From CALNYS01 sp942490855 (GTDB lineage: Bacteria; Planctomycetota; Phycisphaerae; Phycisphaerales; UBA1924): a stretch of 64,000 bases of DNA. The position numbers were made by a program, and so were the translations under genes. Below the pieces are notes generated by a model that did no database searches, was not told where the DNA came from, and worked only from the letters and a program-made list of their open reading frames with translations. The DNA lies in NCBI GenBank assembly GCA_942490855.1, contig CALNYS010000004.1, forward strand, positions 186,001 to 250,000, given 5' to 3'. This document shows, one piece after another, positions 37,191 through 53,917 of the stretch (the stretch's first letter is position 1; each line of letters opens with the position of its first letter).

Positions 37191-37980
37191 CGGTCTTGAG
37201 CGCGCGCTTCACGCTGACGGCGAGCCCGCGCAGGACGAGGTGCGGGACGATCGTCTCGACGATGTCGTCGTCGCGGAAGAGGGTCTCGGCGTCGCCCCCG
37301 GTGGCGATGACGGCGGGGTAGGCGCCGTAGTTCTCGGAATACGCGTCGAGCATGGTGCGGACGAGGCCGCGCCCGGCGGCGAGGACGCCGGCGCGCATCG
37401 CGTCGGGTGTGGTCTTGGCGTAGGGCTCGTTCGTGGCCGGCGCGGTGGCGTCGAGGTGTGGGAGCGCGGCGGCGCCCTTGGCGAGCGCGTCGAGCATCAT
37501 CTGGACGCCCGGGGCGATGACCCCGCCGTGGAAGACGCCCGTCCCGTCAACGAAATCAACGGTGATGGCGGTGCCGGCGTCGACGACGACGCACGCCTGC
37601 TTGAGCCCTTCGAAGGCGGCGAGCGCGGCGAGGAGGCGGTCCTGCCCGGTGGTGTGGTGGTCGCCGAGCGTGTGTTCGATCGCGACGGGGAGGTCGCGTT
37701 CGACGCGGCGCACGGGCGCGTCGAGTTCTTTCTCGAGCGACTCGATGAGGCGCTCGGAGAACTCGGGGTTGACGGTCGCGGCGACGACGGCGCGGAGCTC
37801 GGAGTTCTCGATGGAGCCGGCTTCCTTGAGGAGGGCGGCGAGGAGCGCGGGTTCATCGGCGTTGGGCGCGCTGTCGGCTCGGACGAGGAGGTCGCCCTCG
37901 AAGACGCCGAAAGAGGTGCGCGTGTTGCCCACGCTGATCGCGAGGAGGTGGAGAGTGTTGTCTGGGTTCTCTAAGACCAT
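37177..37980 (-). CDS. coaX: Type III pantothenate kinase
   Basis: A 267-residue kinase for the first step of coenzyme A synthesis. Family motifs: SVGNTRTSFGVF near residue 16, GQDRLLAALAAFE, VVDAGTAITVDFVD, the glycine-rich GGVIAPGVQMMLDAL and VIATGGDAE. In most CoaX proteins the first motif reads D-x-GNT; here the aspartate is a serine (ISVGNT), a substitution worth checking. The ATG at 37980 is at the usual place. No other pantothenate kinase is seen. Confidence 0.92.
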   Translation of the reverse strand: MVLENPDNTLHLLAISVGNTRTSFGVFEGDLLVRADSAPNADEPALLAALLKEAGSIENSELRAVVAATVNPEFSERLIESLEKELDAPVRRVERDLPVAIEHTLGDHHTTGQDRLLAALAAFEGLKQACVVVDAGTAITVDFVDGTGVFHGGVIAPGVQMMLDALAKGAAALPHLDATAPATNEPYAKTTPDAMRAGVLAAGRGLVRTMLDAYSENYGAYPAVIATGGDAETLFRDDDIVETIVPHLVLRGLAVSVKRALKTDDDD

Positions 37981-37989
37981 GTGGCCAGT

Positions 37990-39291
37990 CTAGAGAGACG
38001 CGTCGGGGAACGCGTCGCGCGCCAGATCGGCGAGCGTGAGCCCCTCGTAGCGGTCGCGGAGGACGCGGCGGACGGGGGTGGCGACGGACTCGTCGGGCGC
38101 GAGCGCGTGAGCGACGTCGGCGGCGCGGACCTCGCCCGCTTGGCGCGCCAGGACGAAACTGGCCTCGTCGGCGGGGGTCTCGACCCTGTGAAGATAGGAG
38201 GCTTCGACGAGGGCGATGAGGATCCCCTCAGCGGCGCGCGGGGGGAGGGCGGCGGCCGCGGCCGCGTCGCTGAGCCGCATCGGACGTGACTGCCCGAAGC
38301 GGCCGGCGGCGCAGACGAGCATCGCCAGTGCGCACGCGGGGTCGGCGGGCGGGCCGGCCGAGGGGTCGGCCTGGAGCGGGTCGTTGAGGACCTGGAGGGA
38401 GCGGCTGACCTCGAGCCCGAGGAGCACGATGATCCAGGTGATGAAGACCCAGAGGAAGAAGACGGGCACGAGGCCCAGCGAGCCGTAGAGGGCGGCGTAC
38501 CCGGTGGAGAACCCGAGGTAGCTGCGGAAGCCCTGCTTGGCGAGTTCCCAGAGGATGGCGGCGAGGAGGGCGCCGATCGCGGCGGGGCGGAGCTTGACCT
38601 TGGTGTTGGGGATGAGCAGGTAGGCGACGAGGAGGATGAGCCAGGAGATGCCCACGCCCAGCGCGACGTCGATGACGCCCGCGGCGAACCCGCCCAGGGG
38701 CTGTGCGGCGTTCCCGAGGCGGGCGCCCAGCGTGAGCGAGGCGAGGATGCCGACGGGGCCCAGTGTGAGCATGGTCCAGTAGGTCGTGAGGCGGGCGGCG
38801 ACCTTGCGCCCGGCGGGGGCGGCGTAGACGACGTTGAAGCACTGTTCGATCTGCGCGAGCATCGAGACGGCGGCGTAGATGAGCAGGATGCCGCCGACGG
38901 CGCCGATCGCGCCGAAGTTGATGCCCTCGGCGCGCTGGACGATCGTCTGGAGCCACGCGGCGACGGTGGCGGGTTCGCCCTCGGACGCGGAGTCGCCCAG
39001 CGTGAGATCGGCGAGGCCGAACTGGGCGAGCAGGGTGTCGAGCCCTTCGGAGATGGCGTCGGTCCCGAGGAAGAAGCGGAGCACGACGAGCGAGACGATC
39101 AGCACGGGGACGAGCGCGAAGACGGTGCGGTAGGTGATGGCGGCGGCCATGAGAGTGGCGCGGTCGCGTCGGAGCTGGCGTGTCGCCTGGATGACCAGGC
39201 GCAGCCCGAAGCGGGCGGGGCGCGCCCAGGCGGGGAGGGAGTCGTCCGGGGCGTCGAGCCAGCGGTCGATCGCGGCGCGCATAGCGCTCAC
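37990..39291 (-). CDS. YihY/BrkB family membrane protein
   Basis: A 433-residue protein with six membrane helices in residues 50-300 and the family pattern: TLMAAAITYRTVFALVPVL, INFGAIGAVGGILLIYAAVSM and VPVFFLWVFITWIIVLLGLEVS. The last 130 residues are a winged-helix-like cytoplasmic domain. The family was once called RNase BN, wrongly. It begins with GTG at 39291, overlapping the stop of the pseudouridine synthase (GTGA). Confidence 0.92.
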   Translation of the reverse strand: MSAMRAAIDRWLDAPDDSLPAWARPARFGLRLVIQATRQLRRDRATLMAAAITYRTVFALVPVLIVSLVVLRFFLGTDAISEGLDTLLAQFGLADLTLGDSASEGEPATVAAWLQTIVQRAEGINFGAIGAVGGILLIYAAVSMLAQIEQCFNVVYAAPAGRKVAARLTTYWTMLTLGPVGILASLTLGARLGNAAQPLGGFAAGVIDVALGVGISWLILLVAYLLIPNTKVKLRPAAIGALLAAILWELAKQGFRSYLGFSTGYAALYGSLGLVPVFFLWVFITWIIVLLGLEVSRSLQVLNDPLQADPSAGPPADPACALAMLVCAAGRFGQSRPMRLSDAAAAAALPPRAAEGILIALVEASYLHRVETPADEASFVLARQAGEVRAADVAHALAPDESVATPVRRVLRDRYEGLTLADLARDAFPDASL

Positions 39292-40120
39292 GCCTTGCTC
39301 GCTTTTTTCTGCGGGATCCCCGCCTCACGCCTGAGCGAGCCGAGCTCGATCTTCGAGAGCTCGCGCCACTCGCCGACGCTGAGACCCTTGAGCTTGAGCG
39401 GGCCCATGCGCACGCGCACGAGGCGCTTCACGGGGCAGCCGACGGCGGCGAGCATGCGCCGGACCTGTCGGTTGCGACCCTCGCGCAGCACGAGCTCGAG
39501 GATGGTGCGGTCCTGGTCGCGGGAGACGATCTTCATCTGGACCGGGAGGGTGCGTTTGGCGCCGTCGGTGCGCCCGGCTTTGCGCTCGGCGAGGTAGACG
39601 CCCTGCTCGAGGTCTTTGACGTAGGCCTCGTCGAGGCGCCCGCGCACGGTGGCGCGGTAGCTCTTGTGGACGCCGTAGCTGGGGTGGGTGAGTCGGTTGG
39701 CGAGGTCGCCGTCGTTGGTCATCAGGACGAGACCGGAGGTGTCGAAGTCGAGGCGCCCCACGGGGTAGAGGCGGGCGTTCGACGGGTGCTTGACGAGGTC
39801 GGCGACGGTGCGCCGTCCTTCGGGGTCGAGCAGGGTGCAGACGCAGCGCCGCGGCTTGTGGAGCATGACGTAGACGGGCTTCTCGGGGACGCCGGAGATG
39901 CGGCGCCCGTCGACCTCGATGATGTCGTGCGTGGGATCAACCCAGACGGGGAGTTCGGTGATGGTGCGCCCCCCACTTTCACGCGCCCTTCACCGATGAG
40001 TTCCTCGGCGGTGCGGCGCGAGGCGATCCCGGCGTCGGCCATAAATTTCTGGAGGCGGACGCCACGGTCTTTTTGGCGCAGGGGATCGGAATGTTCGGGG
40101 GTCTCGGCCATCGGCGTCAT
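39288..40120 (-). CDS. RsuA/RluB-family pseudouridine synthase, apparent frameshift
   Basis: An S4-domain start (RLQKFMADAGIASRRTAEELI) is in one frame to about 39972, and the catalytic part continues in another: KPRRCVCTLLDPEGR, the aspartate in YPVGRLDFDTSGLVL, and LREGRNRQVRRML. The break falls at a run of six Gs (minus strand); seven would give KVGGRTITELPVWVDP, the expected junction of this family. It is almost certainly a homopolymer length error or, less likely, a phase-variable tract. The start at 40120 is uncertain (40111 is also possible). Confidence 0.88.
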
Positions 40121-40201
40121 GGTACGGGGATCGCACAAGTGCAGCACCGGGGACGTCGGAGCCGATTCAGAGTTGGTTCACACGAGCACCGAGGCCCACT
40201 T

Positions 40202-41311
40202 ATGAGCACGACGACCGCCCCTTCCCGCGAGACCGAGACCGAGCCCAAGCTGGAGGTGCTGCTGGCGCCGCGGGTGGTGGACGAGCGTGCGTTCCGTTCG
40301 CTGGGCGATCGCCTGCGCGAGCTGGTCGAGCGGGCCGAGAAGGCGGAAGAGACGCTGGCGACGACGGCCGGGCGGGGCGGTGACCTGCTGAGCTCGCTCG
40401 AGGCGATGGCGCACACGCAGACGCGCCGGGCGCGTGAGATCCGCGAGAGCATCGAGGCGTCGGAGCGTCGGATCGGGGCGTTCGACGCGGGGGCGATGTC
40501 GGCGATGCTCGAAGAGATCACGCGCGCGGGCGCCGCGGCGGTCGAGAACGCCGACCGCGCCCGCGCGGCGGTCGATCTGAGCGTGCAGGTCGCGAAGCGC
40601 GAGGCCGCGACGATCCTCGAGAAGACCGGCGACGCCGCGCCCGCGAGCAGCGCGCGAACGGCGCAGGACGACGCGGCCCTGGCGGCGCTGGTCGAGCGCG
40701 CAGAGAACGCGGTGCGCCGCGTGCAGGACACGGCGGCGCAGCTCGACGGGCTCAAGCAACAGACAGAATCGCTCCTGAGCGCGATGCGCTCGACGTTCCT
40801 CGAGTGCGCCGATGCGCGCGACGCTGCGGACACGCGGCTCGACCGGCTGACGACGCTGATGAAGAAGGCGGACGGCGCGATCGCGCTGGCCGAGGAGCGC
40901 GTCGCCCGCGCCGAGGAGAACGCCGGGCGGGTGAGCGCTCCCGAGCCGGACCTCGACCCGATCGTGCGCGAGGTGGCGCGCCGGGTGATGGAGGCGGTCG
41001 AGGGGCGGGTCGCGACGGCGCTGGAGCGCGCCGCGGCGCCGGCGGCCCATGACAAAACCTCGGGCGACCCGACGGTCGACGAGGCGCTGGCGGAGATCCG
41101 GCGTTCGATCGGTCTGGTGTCGAACGTCACGGAGGCGATGCGCGCGGTGGAGCGTCCGCTCGCGGGCGACATCCCGAGCGCGTGCGCACAGGCGGACGCG
41201 GCGCGGGCGCGCCGGCTCGCGGCGCCGCCGCTGGGCGCGTCCGGGGAGATGGGCGACCCGGCGCACACCCGGACGCTGTGGAGCTGGTCGCGGGACGAGT
41301 TCGGCGGCTAA
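40202..41311 (+). CDS. Coiled-coil protein, function unknown
   Basis: A 369-residue protein, almost entirely predicted coiled coil rich in Ala, Glu and Arg (for example DRLRELVERAEKAEETLATTAG, RAENAVRRVQDTAAQLDGL). There is no signal peptide or membrane helix. The layout recalls the cytoplasmic signalling part of chemoreceptors or a structural filament, but the chemoreceptor hairpin tip is not seen. ATG at 40202 has GAGG upstream. It is divergent from the pseudouridine synthase and convergent with rpoC. Confidence 0.7.
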   Translation: MSTTTAPSRETETEPKLEVLLAPRVVDERAFRSLGDRLRELVERAEKAEETLATTAGRGGDLLSSLEAMAHTQTRRAREIRESIEASERRIGAFDAGAMSAMLEEITRAGAAAVENADRARAAVDLSVQVAKREAATILEKTGDAAPASSARTAQDDAALAALVERAENAVRRVQDTAAQLDGLKQQTESLLSAMRSTFLECADARDAADTRLDRLTTLMKKADGAIALAEERVARAEENAGRVSAPEPDLDPIVREVARRVMEAVEGRVATALERAAAPAAHDKTSGDPTVDEALAEIRRSIGLVSNVTEAMRAVERPLAGDIPSACAQADAARARRLAAPPLGASGEMGDPAHTRTLWSWSRDEFGG

Positions 41312-41345
41312 AAAAACAACGCCCGGGCGTGAGCCGCGGGCGTTG
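41310..41345 (-). terminator. Terminator after rpoC, possibly bidirectional
   Basis: A perfect nine-base-pair stem (41317-41325 with 41337-41345) is followed in the minus direction by a U run encoded by 41310-41316. It lies 34 bases after the rpoC stop and touches the stop codon of the convergent coiled-coil gene. Confidence 0.85.
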
Positions 41346-41379
41346 GAAGGTTCGATATACGCGGGAAATCAGGCGGGGA

Positions 41380-45771
<4,392 letters not shown>

Positions 45772-45849
45772 GGGGGTGGCTCCGATCGGTCGGGAGATCA
45801 AGCGCAAGGGAGTCGGGCGGGGACGCGGGGGCGGTGCGGTGAGGTCGCG

Positions 45850-46422
45850 TTACGAGATGGGCAGCCCGGTGCCCTCGGGCGGGAGGACGCGCCAGCCCTC
45901 GTCGAGGTTGGCGACCTCGATGCGGGTGGGGGTCTTGCCGGGGACCGTCACCTCGAACGCCCAGCGGTTCTCGCTCTCTTCGAGCGTGGTGAAGGTGATC
46001 TGGTCGAACCCTTCGGTCATGAGCGCGCCGAGGTTCATGCCGGCCGTCGCGGGGTCGTTGCTGGCGGCGAGGAAGTTCTCGCCCAGCTTGCGGAGCTCTG
46101 CGGTCCACGGGGAGTCGGGGTGGCAGAACTCGGCGGCGCGGATGAAGTCGCCGGCGGTGCAGGCGGCGAGGTACGACTCGAGCGCCTGGGTCGCGGTGGA
46201 ATCACCGAGCGAGGCGAGCGGGTCGAGATCGCCGGCGGCGGCCGTGGCGGCCTCGGCGTCGCGACGGGCCTGCTCGATCGCCGCGGCGTTGGAGCCGCCC
46301 GTCGAGGGCGCGGCGTCGTGCCCGGTGGCGGGCGCGCTGGCCTGGGGGTCGGATGATTCGCCGCAGCCCGCGAAGAGCGTGAGGGCGGCGCATGTCAGAA
46401 CAAGGATGCGGAAGTCGCGCAC
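45850..46422 (-). CDS. Lipoprotein of unknown function between rpoB and rpoC
   Basis: A 190-residue exported lipoprotein starting with GTG at 46422 (GGAG eight bases upstream). The lipobox is LFAGC near residue 20, then a Ser/Ala/Gly-rich linker, then an alpha-beta domain (AAEFCHPDSPWTAELRKLGENF, ENRWAFEVTVPGKTPTRIEV) that resembles the NTF2-like folds of many exported proteins. It lies 37 bases after rpoB and 78 before rpoC, on the same strand, with no terminator seen, so it is probably co-transcribed with the polymerase genes. Confidence 0.85.
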   Translation of the reverse strand: MRDFRILVLTCAALTLFAGCGESSDPQASAPATGHDAAPSTGGSNAAAIEQARRDAEAATAAAGDLDPLASLGDSTATQALESYLAACTAGDFIRAAEFCHPDSPWTAELRKLGENFLAASNDPATAGMNLGALMTEGFDQITFTTLEESENRWAFEVTVPGKTPTRIEVANLDEGWRVLPPEGTGLPIS

Positions 46423-46459
46423 GGCGTGATCTCCGTGAGGGGTGTCGTGTGGTGACGCG

Positions 46460-50266
<3,807 letters not shown>

Positions 50267-50385
50267 CGGGAGCCTCGCGATGGTTTGCCGCCACCACACT
50301 CCGAACGCAGGCGCCGTCCGGGTGCGGGTCGGGTTGGTTCAGAGAGCGGGAGAGAGCTTCATGGTGGGTTCGCGCCGAGCCCGGC

Positions 50386-50414
50386 AGTGTATCCCCGCGG
50401 AGCCGCCTATGCAA
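50386..50414 (-). promoter_or_regulatory. Candidate sigma-70-like promoter of rpoB
   Basis: In the minus direction TTGCAT (50414-50409) and TACACT (50391-50386) are separated by 17 bases. The consensus matches are modest (three and four of six), but this is the only pair of this spacing seen between the rplL terminator and the rpoB start, leaving a leader of about 115 bases. Confidence 0.35.
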
Positions 50415-50487
50415 CTCGCGGGCCAGAACACTGCGGGACAGACGTCTGTACTGGGCGGTTACCCGTTACAGAAAAACACCTTGCGTG

Positions 50488-50521
50488 AAAAAAGCCGCCC
50501 CGGGACACGCCCCGGGGCGGC
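50488..50521 (-). terminator. Strong terminator between rplL and rpoB
   Basis: A perfect eleven-base-pair GC stem (50494-50504 with 50511-50521) is followed in the minus direction by a U run encoded by 50488-50493. It sits 23 bases after rplL and would separate ribosomal protein and polymerase expression, as attenuators do in other bacteria. Confidence 0.9.
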
Positions 50522-50544
50522 TTGGATTCGCTGTGCGGGAGCTG

Positions 50545-50958
50545 TTACTTGAGCTCGATGCTGGCGCCGGCTTCCTCAAGCTGCGTCTTGAGCGCCTCGG
50601 CGTCGTCCTTGCTGAGCCCCTCCTTGACGGGCTTGGGGCAGCTGTCGACGAGGTCCTTGGCTTCCTTCAGACCGAGGCCGGTGGCCTCGCGGACAACCTT
50701 GATGACCTGGATCTTCTTGTCGCCGGCGCCCGTGAGGACGACGTCGAAGGAGGACTTCTCCTCGGCGGCGCCGCCGCCGCCCTCGCCGGGAGCCGCGGCC
50801 ATCATCACGCCGCCGCCGGCCGCCGGCTCGATGCCGTAGGCGTCCTTCATGTAGTCGCTGAGGTCGACGGCGTCCTTGAGGGACAGCTCGGCGAGGGAAT
50901 CACCCAGCGTTTTGATGGAGGCGGAGAACTCTTTCGTCGCGGTGGCTTCGTCGGACAT
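50545..50958 (-). CDS. rplL: Ribosomal protein L7/L12
   Basis: A 137-residue stalk protein: N-terminal dimerisation region (LAELSLKDAVDLSDYMKDAYG), a Gly/Ala-rich hinge at about 47-65, and the C-terminal domain EKSSFDVVLTGAGDKKIQVIKVVREATGLGLKEAKDLVDSCP. The N-terminal extension is about ten residues longer than in E. coli. It binds L10 and recruits elongation factors such as the EF-G encoded at 18.3-20.4 kb. Confidence 0.97.
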   Translation of the reverse strand: MSDEATATKEFSASIKTLGDSLAELSLKDAVDLSDYMKDAYGIEPAAGGGVMMAAAPGEGGGGAAEEKSSFDVVLTGAGDKKIQVIKVVREATGLGLKEAKDLVDSCPKPVKEGLSKDDAEALKTQLEEAGASIELK

Positions 50959-51136
50959 GGTGGTGTCTCTTTCGTATCTCGCACGCGGTTGCCCGCGTGC
51001 TCAGGCGGCTCAGAGAGGGGGCGAAACGCTCACCCTTTAACCCCCAGTGGTTCCCCGCTCAGGCGGGGCTGTTTGGATGGGGCCAGTCTGAGACCGGTGC
51101 TGTCTGTGTCGCGCGGGCGCTCGCCCGCGTTGGTGC

Positions 51137-51682
51137 TTACGCGGTCTTGGTGATCTCTTCGCCGTCTTCGAGCTTGGTCTTGATCGCCTCGACCACAGCA
51201 AGGAGCTTCGCCCCGGGGCCGGTAACGGACCCCATGAGGTTGCGCGCCGGGCTGAGGATGAGGGTGACGGCGTTGGAAAGGGCCTCGTCGCGGGTGGGGA
51301 ACTTGCTGAGCTCCTTGACGCCGGCGTCGCCGGCGTAGAGCTCGCCGTCGAGGACGGCGCCCTTGAGCTCGAGGTTCTCGACCTTCTTCGCCCACGCGAC
51401 CATCTCGCGGGCGACGTCGATCACCGTCTCGCCGCCGAACGCGAGGGCCGAGGGGCCCTCGAAGACGGGCTCGAGGTTCTCGAGCGACCCGCCCTTGAAG
51501 GCGGTCTTGGCGAGGGAGTTCCGCACGACCATCACCGAGATGTTCTTCGCGGCGAGGCTGGTGCGCAGCTCGTTGTTCTCGTTAGCGGGGATGCCGCGGA
51601 TCGAAACGACGACGGCGTCCTCGACGCCCTCGAGCTTCTCCGTGTAGTCCCGCATCAGGAAGTTTTTGACTGTCTTGCTCAT
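51137..51682 (-). CDS. rplJ: Ribosomal protein L10
   Basis: A 181-residue L10 protein, base of the L7/L12 stalk. It shows the N-terminal rRNA-binding half (VVVRNSLAKTAFKG, FEGPSALAFGG) and the C-terminal helix that holds L12 dimers. The ATG at 51682 has GGAG six bases upstream. The 178-base gap to rplL is longer than usual and may contain regulatory RNA structure; I see short GC hairpins there but no named element. Confidence 0.97.
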   Translation of the reverse strand: MSKTVKNFLMRDYTEKLEGVEDAVVVSIRGIPANENNELRTSLAAKNISVMVVRNSLAKTAFKGGSLENLEPVFEGPSALAFGGETVIDVAREMVAWAKKVENLELKGAVLDGELYAGDAGVKELSKFPTRDEALSNAVTLILSPARNLMGSVTGPGAKLLAVVEAIKTKLEDGEEITKTA

Positions 51683-51702
51683 GACTGTCTCCAGATCCGG
51701 GG

Positions 51703-52419
51703 TTACTCGACGACCAGGTACTCGACGAGCACGCTGGGGGTCATGGTGCCCGAGAGGGCGATCTTCTTGACGTACTTGCCCTTGACGCTCGAGGGGCGCG
51801 CCTTCTCGATCATGTCGATGAAGGCCTGGATGTTCTCGACGAGGTCGCCCTCGGGGAAGCTCATCTTGCCAACAGGGGCGTGGATGTTCCCGCTCTTGTC
51901 GTTGCGGTATTCGACCTTGCCCGCGGAGTATTCCTTGACCGCCTCGTCGACCTTGGGGGTGACGGTGCCGGCCTTGGGGGAGGGCATCAGGCCCTTGGGG
52001 CCCAGGACGCGACCGAGCTTGGCGATGTCGCGCATCATGTCGGGGCTGGCGACCGCGACGTCGAAGTCGAAGAAGCCCTTCTCGACTTCGGCGGCGAGAT
52101 CAACGCCGCCGGCCTTGATGGCGCCCGCCGCGAGGCACGCGTCCACCTTGTCCGGCTGGCAGAACGCGATCACGCGCTTGGTCTTGCCGATGCCCTTGGG
52201 CAGCGCGACAGACCCGCGGATCGCCTGATCGGCCTGCTTGGCGTCGATGCCAAGGTGCATGCAGATCTCGACGGTCTCGTCGAACTTCGCGGTGGTGTAG
52301 CCCTTGAGGGCCTTGACCGCGGCGTCAACGGGCTTCGGATCCTCGTGGCGCTTGGCCGCGTTGTCGCGGACACGCCGGGAATCACGGTGCTTACGGCTGG
52401 CTCGTGTGGTTGCGCCCAT
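51703..52419 (-). CDS. rplA: Ribosomal protein L1
   Basis: A 238-residue L1 protein of the ribosomal stalk opposite L7/L12. The L1 signature is present (VGKMSFPEGDLVENIQAFID after the KVEYRNDKSGNIHAP strand) with LGPKGLMPSPKAGTVT before it. The ATG at 52419 has GGAGGGG upstream and follows the rplK stop by two bases. In many bacteria L1 represses this operon by binding its leader. Confidence 0.97.
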   Translation of the reverse strand: MGATTRASRKHRDSRRVRDNAAKRHEDPKPVDAAVKALKGYTTAKFDETVEICMHLGIDAKQADQAIRGSVALPKGIGKTKRVIAFCQPDKVDACLAAGAIKAGGVDLAAEVEKGFFDFDVAVASPDMMRDIAKLGRVLGPKGLMPSPKAGTVTPKVDEAVKEYSAGKVEYRNDKSGNIHAPVGKMSFPEGDLVENIQAFIDMIEKARPSSVKGKYVKKIALSGTMTPSVLVEYLVVE

Positions 52420-52421
52420 GG

Positions 52422-52850
52422 TTACCCCTCCACCTCGACGCCCATCGAACGGGCGGTGCCTGCGATCATGCGGGCCGCGGCGTCGATATCCACGGCGTTG
52501 AGGTCTTCGAGCTTCTCCTGCGCGATCGAACGGCACTGATCGAAGGTGATCTTGCCCACCTTGTTCGTGTGCGGCTCGCCCGACCCCTTGGGGATGCCCG
52601 CGGCTTCTTTAATAAGCGCGGGAGCCGGGGAAGACTTGAGGGTGATGTCGAAGGAGCGGTCCTTGTACGCCGTGACGACCGCCGCGACGAGCTTGCCGCT
52701 CTTGTCCTGCGTCAACGCGTTGAACTGCTGGATGAACTGCCCAGGGTTCACGCCGTTGGCGCCGAGAACGGGACCGAGCGGCGGGGCGGGCGTCGCCTGC
52801 CCCCCGATCGCCTGGATCTTGAACTGCGCTGTGACTTCTTTGACGGCCAT
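52422..52850 (-). CDS. rplK: Ribosomal protein L11
   Basis: A 142-residue L11 protein, which binds the GTPase centre of 23S rRNA. N-terminal QATPAPPLGPVLGANGVN and the C-terminal rRNA-binding KVGKITFDQCRSIAQEKLEDLNAVD are typical. The ATG at 52850 has AGGAG four bases upstream; the six extra codons of the longer frame are not needed. secE and nusG, which usually precede rplK, are missing here. Confidence 0.97.
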   Translation of the reverse strand: MAVKEVTAQFKIQAIGGQATPAPPLGPVLGANGVNPGQFIQQFNALTQDKSGKLVAAVVTAYKDRSFDITLKSSPAPALIKEAAGIPKGSGEPHTNKVGKITFDQCRSIAQEKLEDLNAVDIDAAARMIAGTARSMGVEVEG

Positions 52851-52980
52851 ATCGCTCCTACCTCCCACGTCCCGAGGGCTTACGCCCCTTGAAGCGGCCG
52901 GCCAAGGCCGCGTCCGGGTGGTGGTTCATACGGTGTGTGTACCGCCGCCGCACCCACCGTGCGGGCGACGCGAATCGAAG

Positions 52981-53008
52981 AGGATAGCGGAAACCCCCGC
53001 CCCCGCAA
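52981..53008 (-). promoter_or_regulatory. Candidate sigma-70-like promoter of the rplK operon
   Basis: In the minus direction TTGCGG (53008-53003) and TATCCT (52986-52981) are separated by 16 bases. It leaves a leader of about 125 bases before rplK, room enough for L1 feedback regulation, although no L1 target fold was demonstrated. Confidence 0.4.
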
Positions 53009-53033
53009 GCCCACCGCGGGCTCTGTCAGGGGG

Positions 53034-53798
53034 TTAGGGCGACGCCGGGCGGAGGCTCTCCAGGGCCGCCGCGGCCCCGGGGTCCAGCCCCGCCGCGATC
53101 CCCTTCTCGATCGCCCCCCACGCCGCCTCCCGCTGCCCGCGCCCCAGCAGGTGAGAGGCCAGGAGCACCCACGAATTGGGGTCCGGGGCGTCGGCGGCGT
53201 ATGCGGCCGCCAGACGCTGGGCCCGCCGCCCCTCGCCCGCCCCGAGCCAGCGGTCACGCTCGACCCGCAGCGCCGACTCCTCCCCTGCCGCGATCACCCG
53301 CTCAACGAGCAGCGCGGCCGCGCGCCCGGTGCGCCCGGCGCCCTCGGTGGCGACGATCAGCCGGTCGCTGGGCGACGAACCCGGGGCCCGCAGCGCGTCC
53401 TCGTGCGCCGCGGCGACGTCGTACCGCCCGTCGCGGAGCGCCTCGACCGCGATCTCCTCGACCGTCGGGGCAGACGGGCGCGCGGCGAGGGTCACCGGGG
53501 CGTCGGCGACCATCGCGGGCGATCCGATGATCGTGCCCGCGTCGTAGGTGCCGCGGGTCCAGTAGATGTAGGGGCGGTTCCAGTACGCGGCGCCGGCGCG
53601 CCGGGCGAGATTCACCCCGCCGCCCGGGCGCGCGCCGTCGGCGGGCTCGAGCGTGATCTCGGTGCGCACGCGCGGGCCCATCGCGAGCGCGACGTCGAGT
53701 TCGATCTCGTACACCACGCGCCGACGCTCCTGCGCGAGCGCGTCGTGCGTTAGTACAAACAAACATGAAGCCGCGGCGACCAAGCCTATTGTTTGCAT
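53034..53798 (-). CDS. Exported protein of unknown function
   Basis: A 254-residue protein starting at ATG 53798 with AGGAG upstream. A signal peptide (residues 1-20, ending at ALAQ) is followed by an aromatic-rich part (AYWNRPYIYWTRGTYDAG) and a helical, TPR-like half at the C-terminus (WVLLASHLLGRGQREAAWGAIEKGIAAG). It lies upstream of the rplK promoter on the same strand. I do not recognise a family. Confidence 0.75.
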   Translation of the reverse strand: MQTIGLVAAASCLFVLTHDALAQERRRVVYEIELDVALAMGPRVRTEITLEPADGARPGGGVNLARRAGAAYWNRPYIYWTRGTYDAGTIIGSPAMVADAPVTLAARPSAPTVEEIAVEALRDGRYDVAAAHEDALRAPGSSPSDRLIVATEGAGRTGRAAALLVERVIAAGEESALRVERDRWLGAGEGRRAQRLAAAYAADAPDPNSWVLLASHLLGRGQREAAWGAIEKGIAAGLDPGAAAALESLRPASP

Positions 53799-53917
53799 CT
53801 CAGACGCTCCTTCACGCGTATGAACGAAATACCATCCGTCTTTGCCGGAGACGCGGTTCCTTCCGCGTCGATACGATAAGGCCCGCACGCGAAGAGGCCA
53901 CACGAGGAGCACACCGA

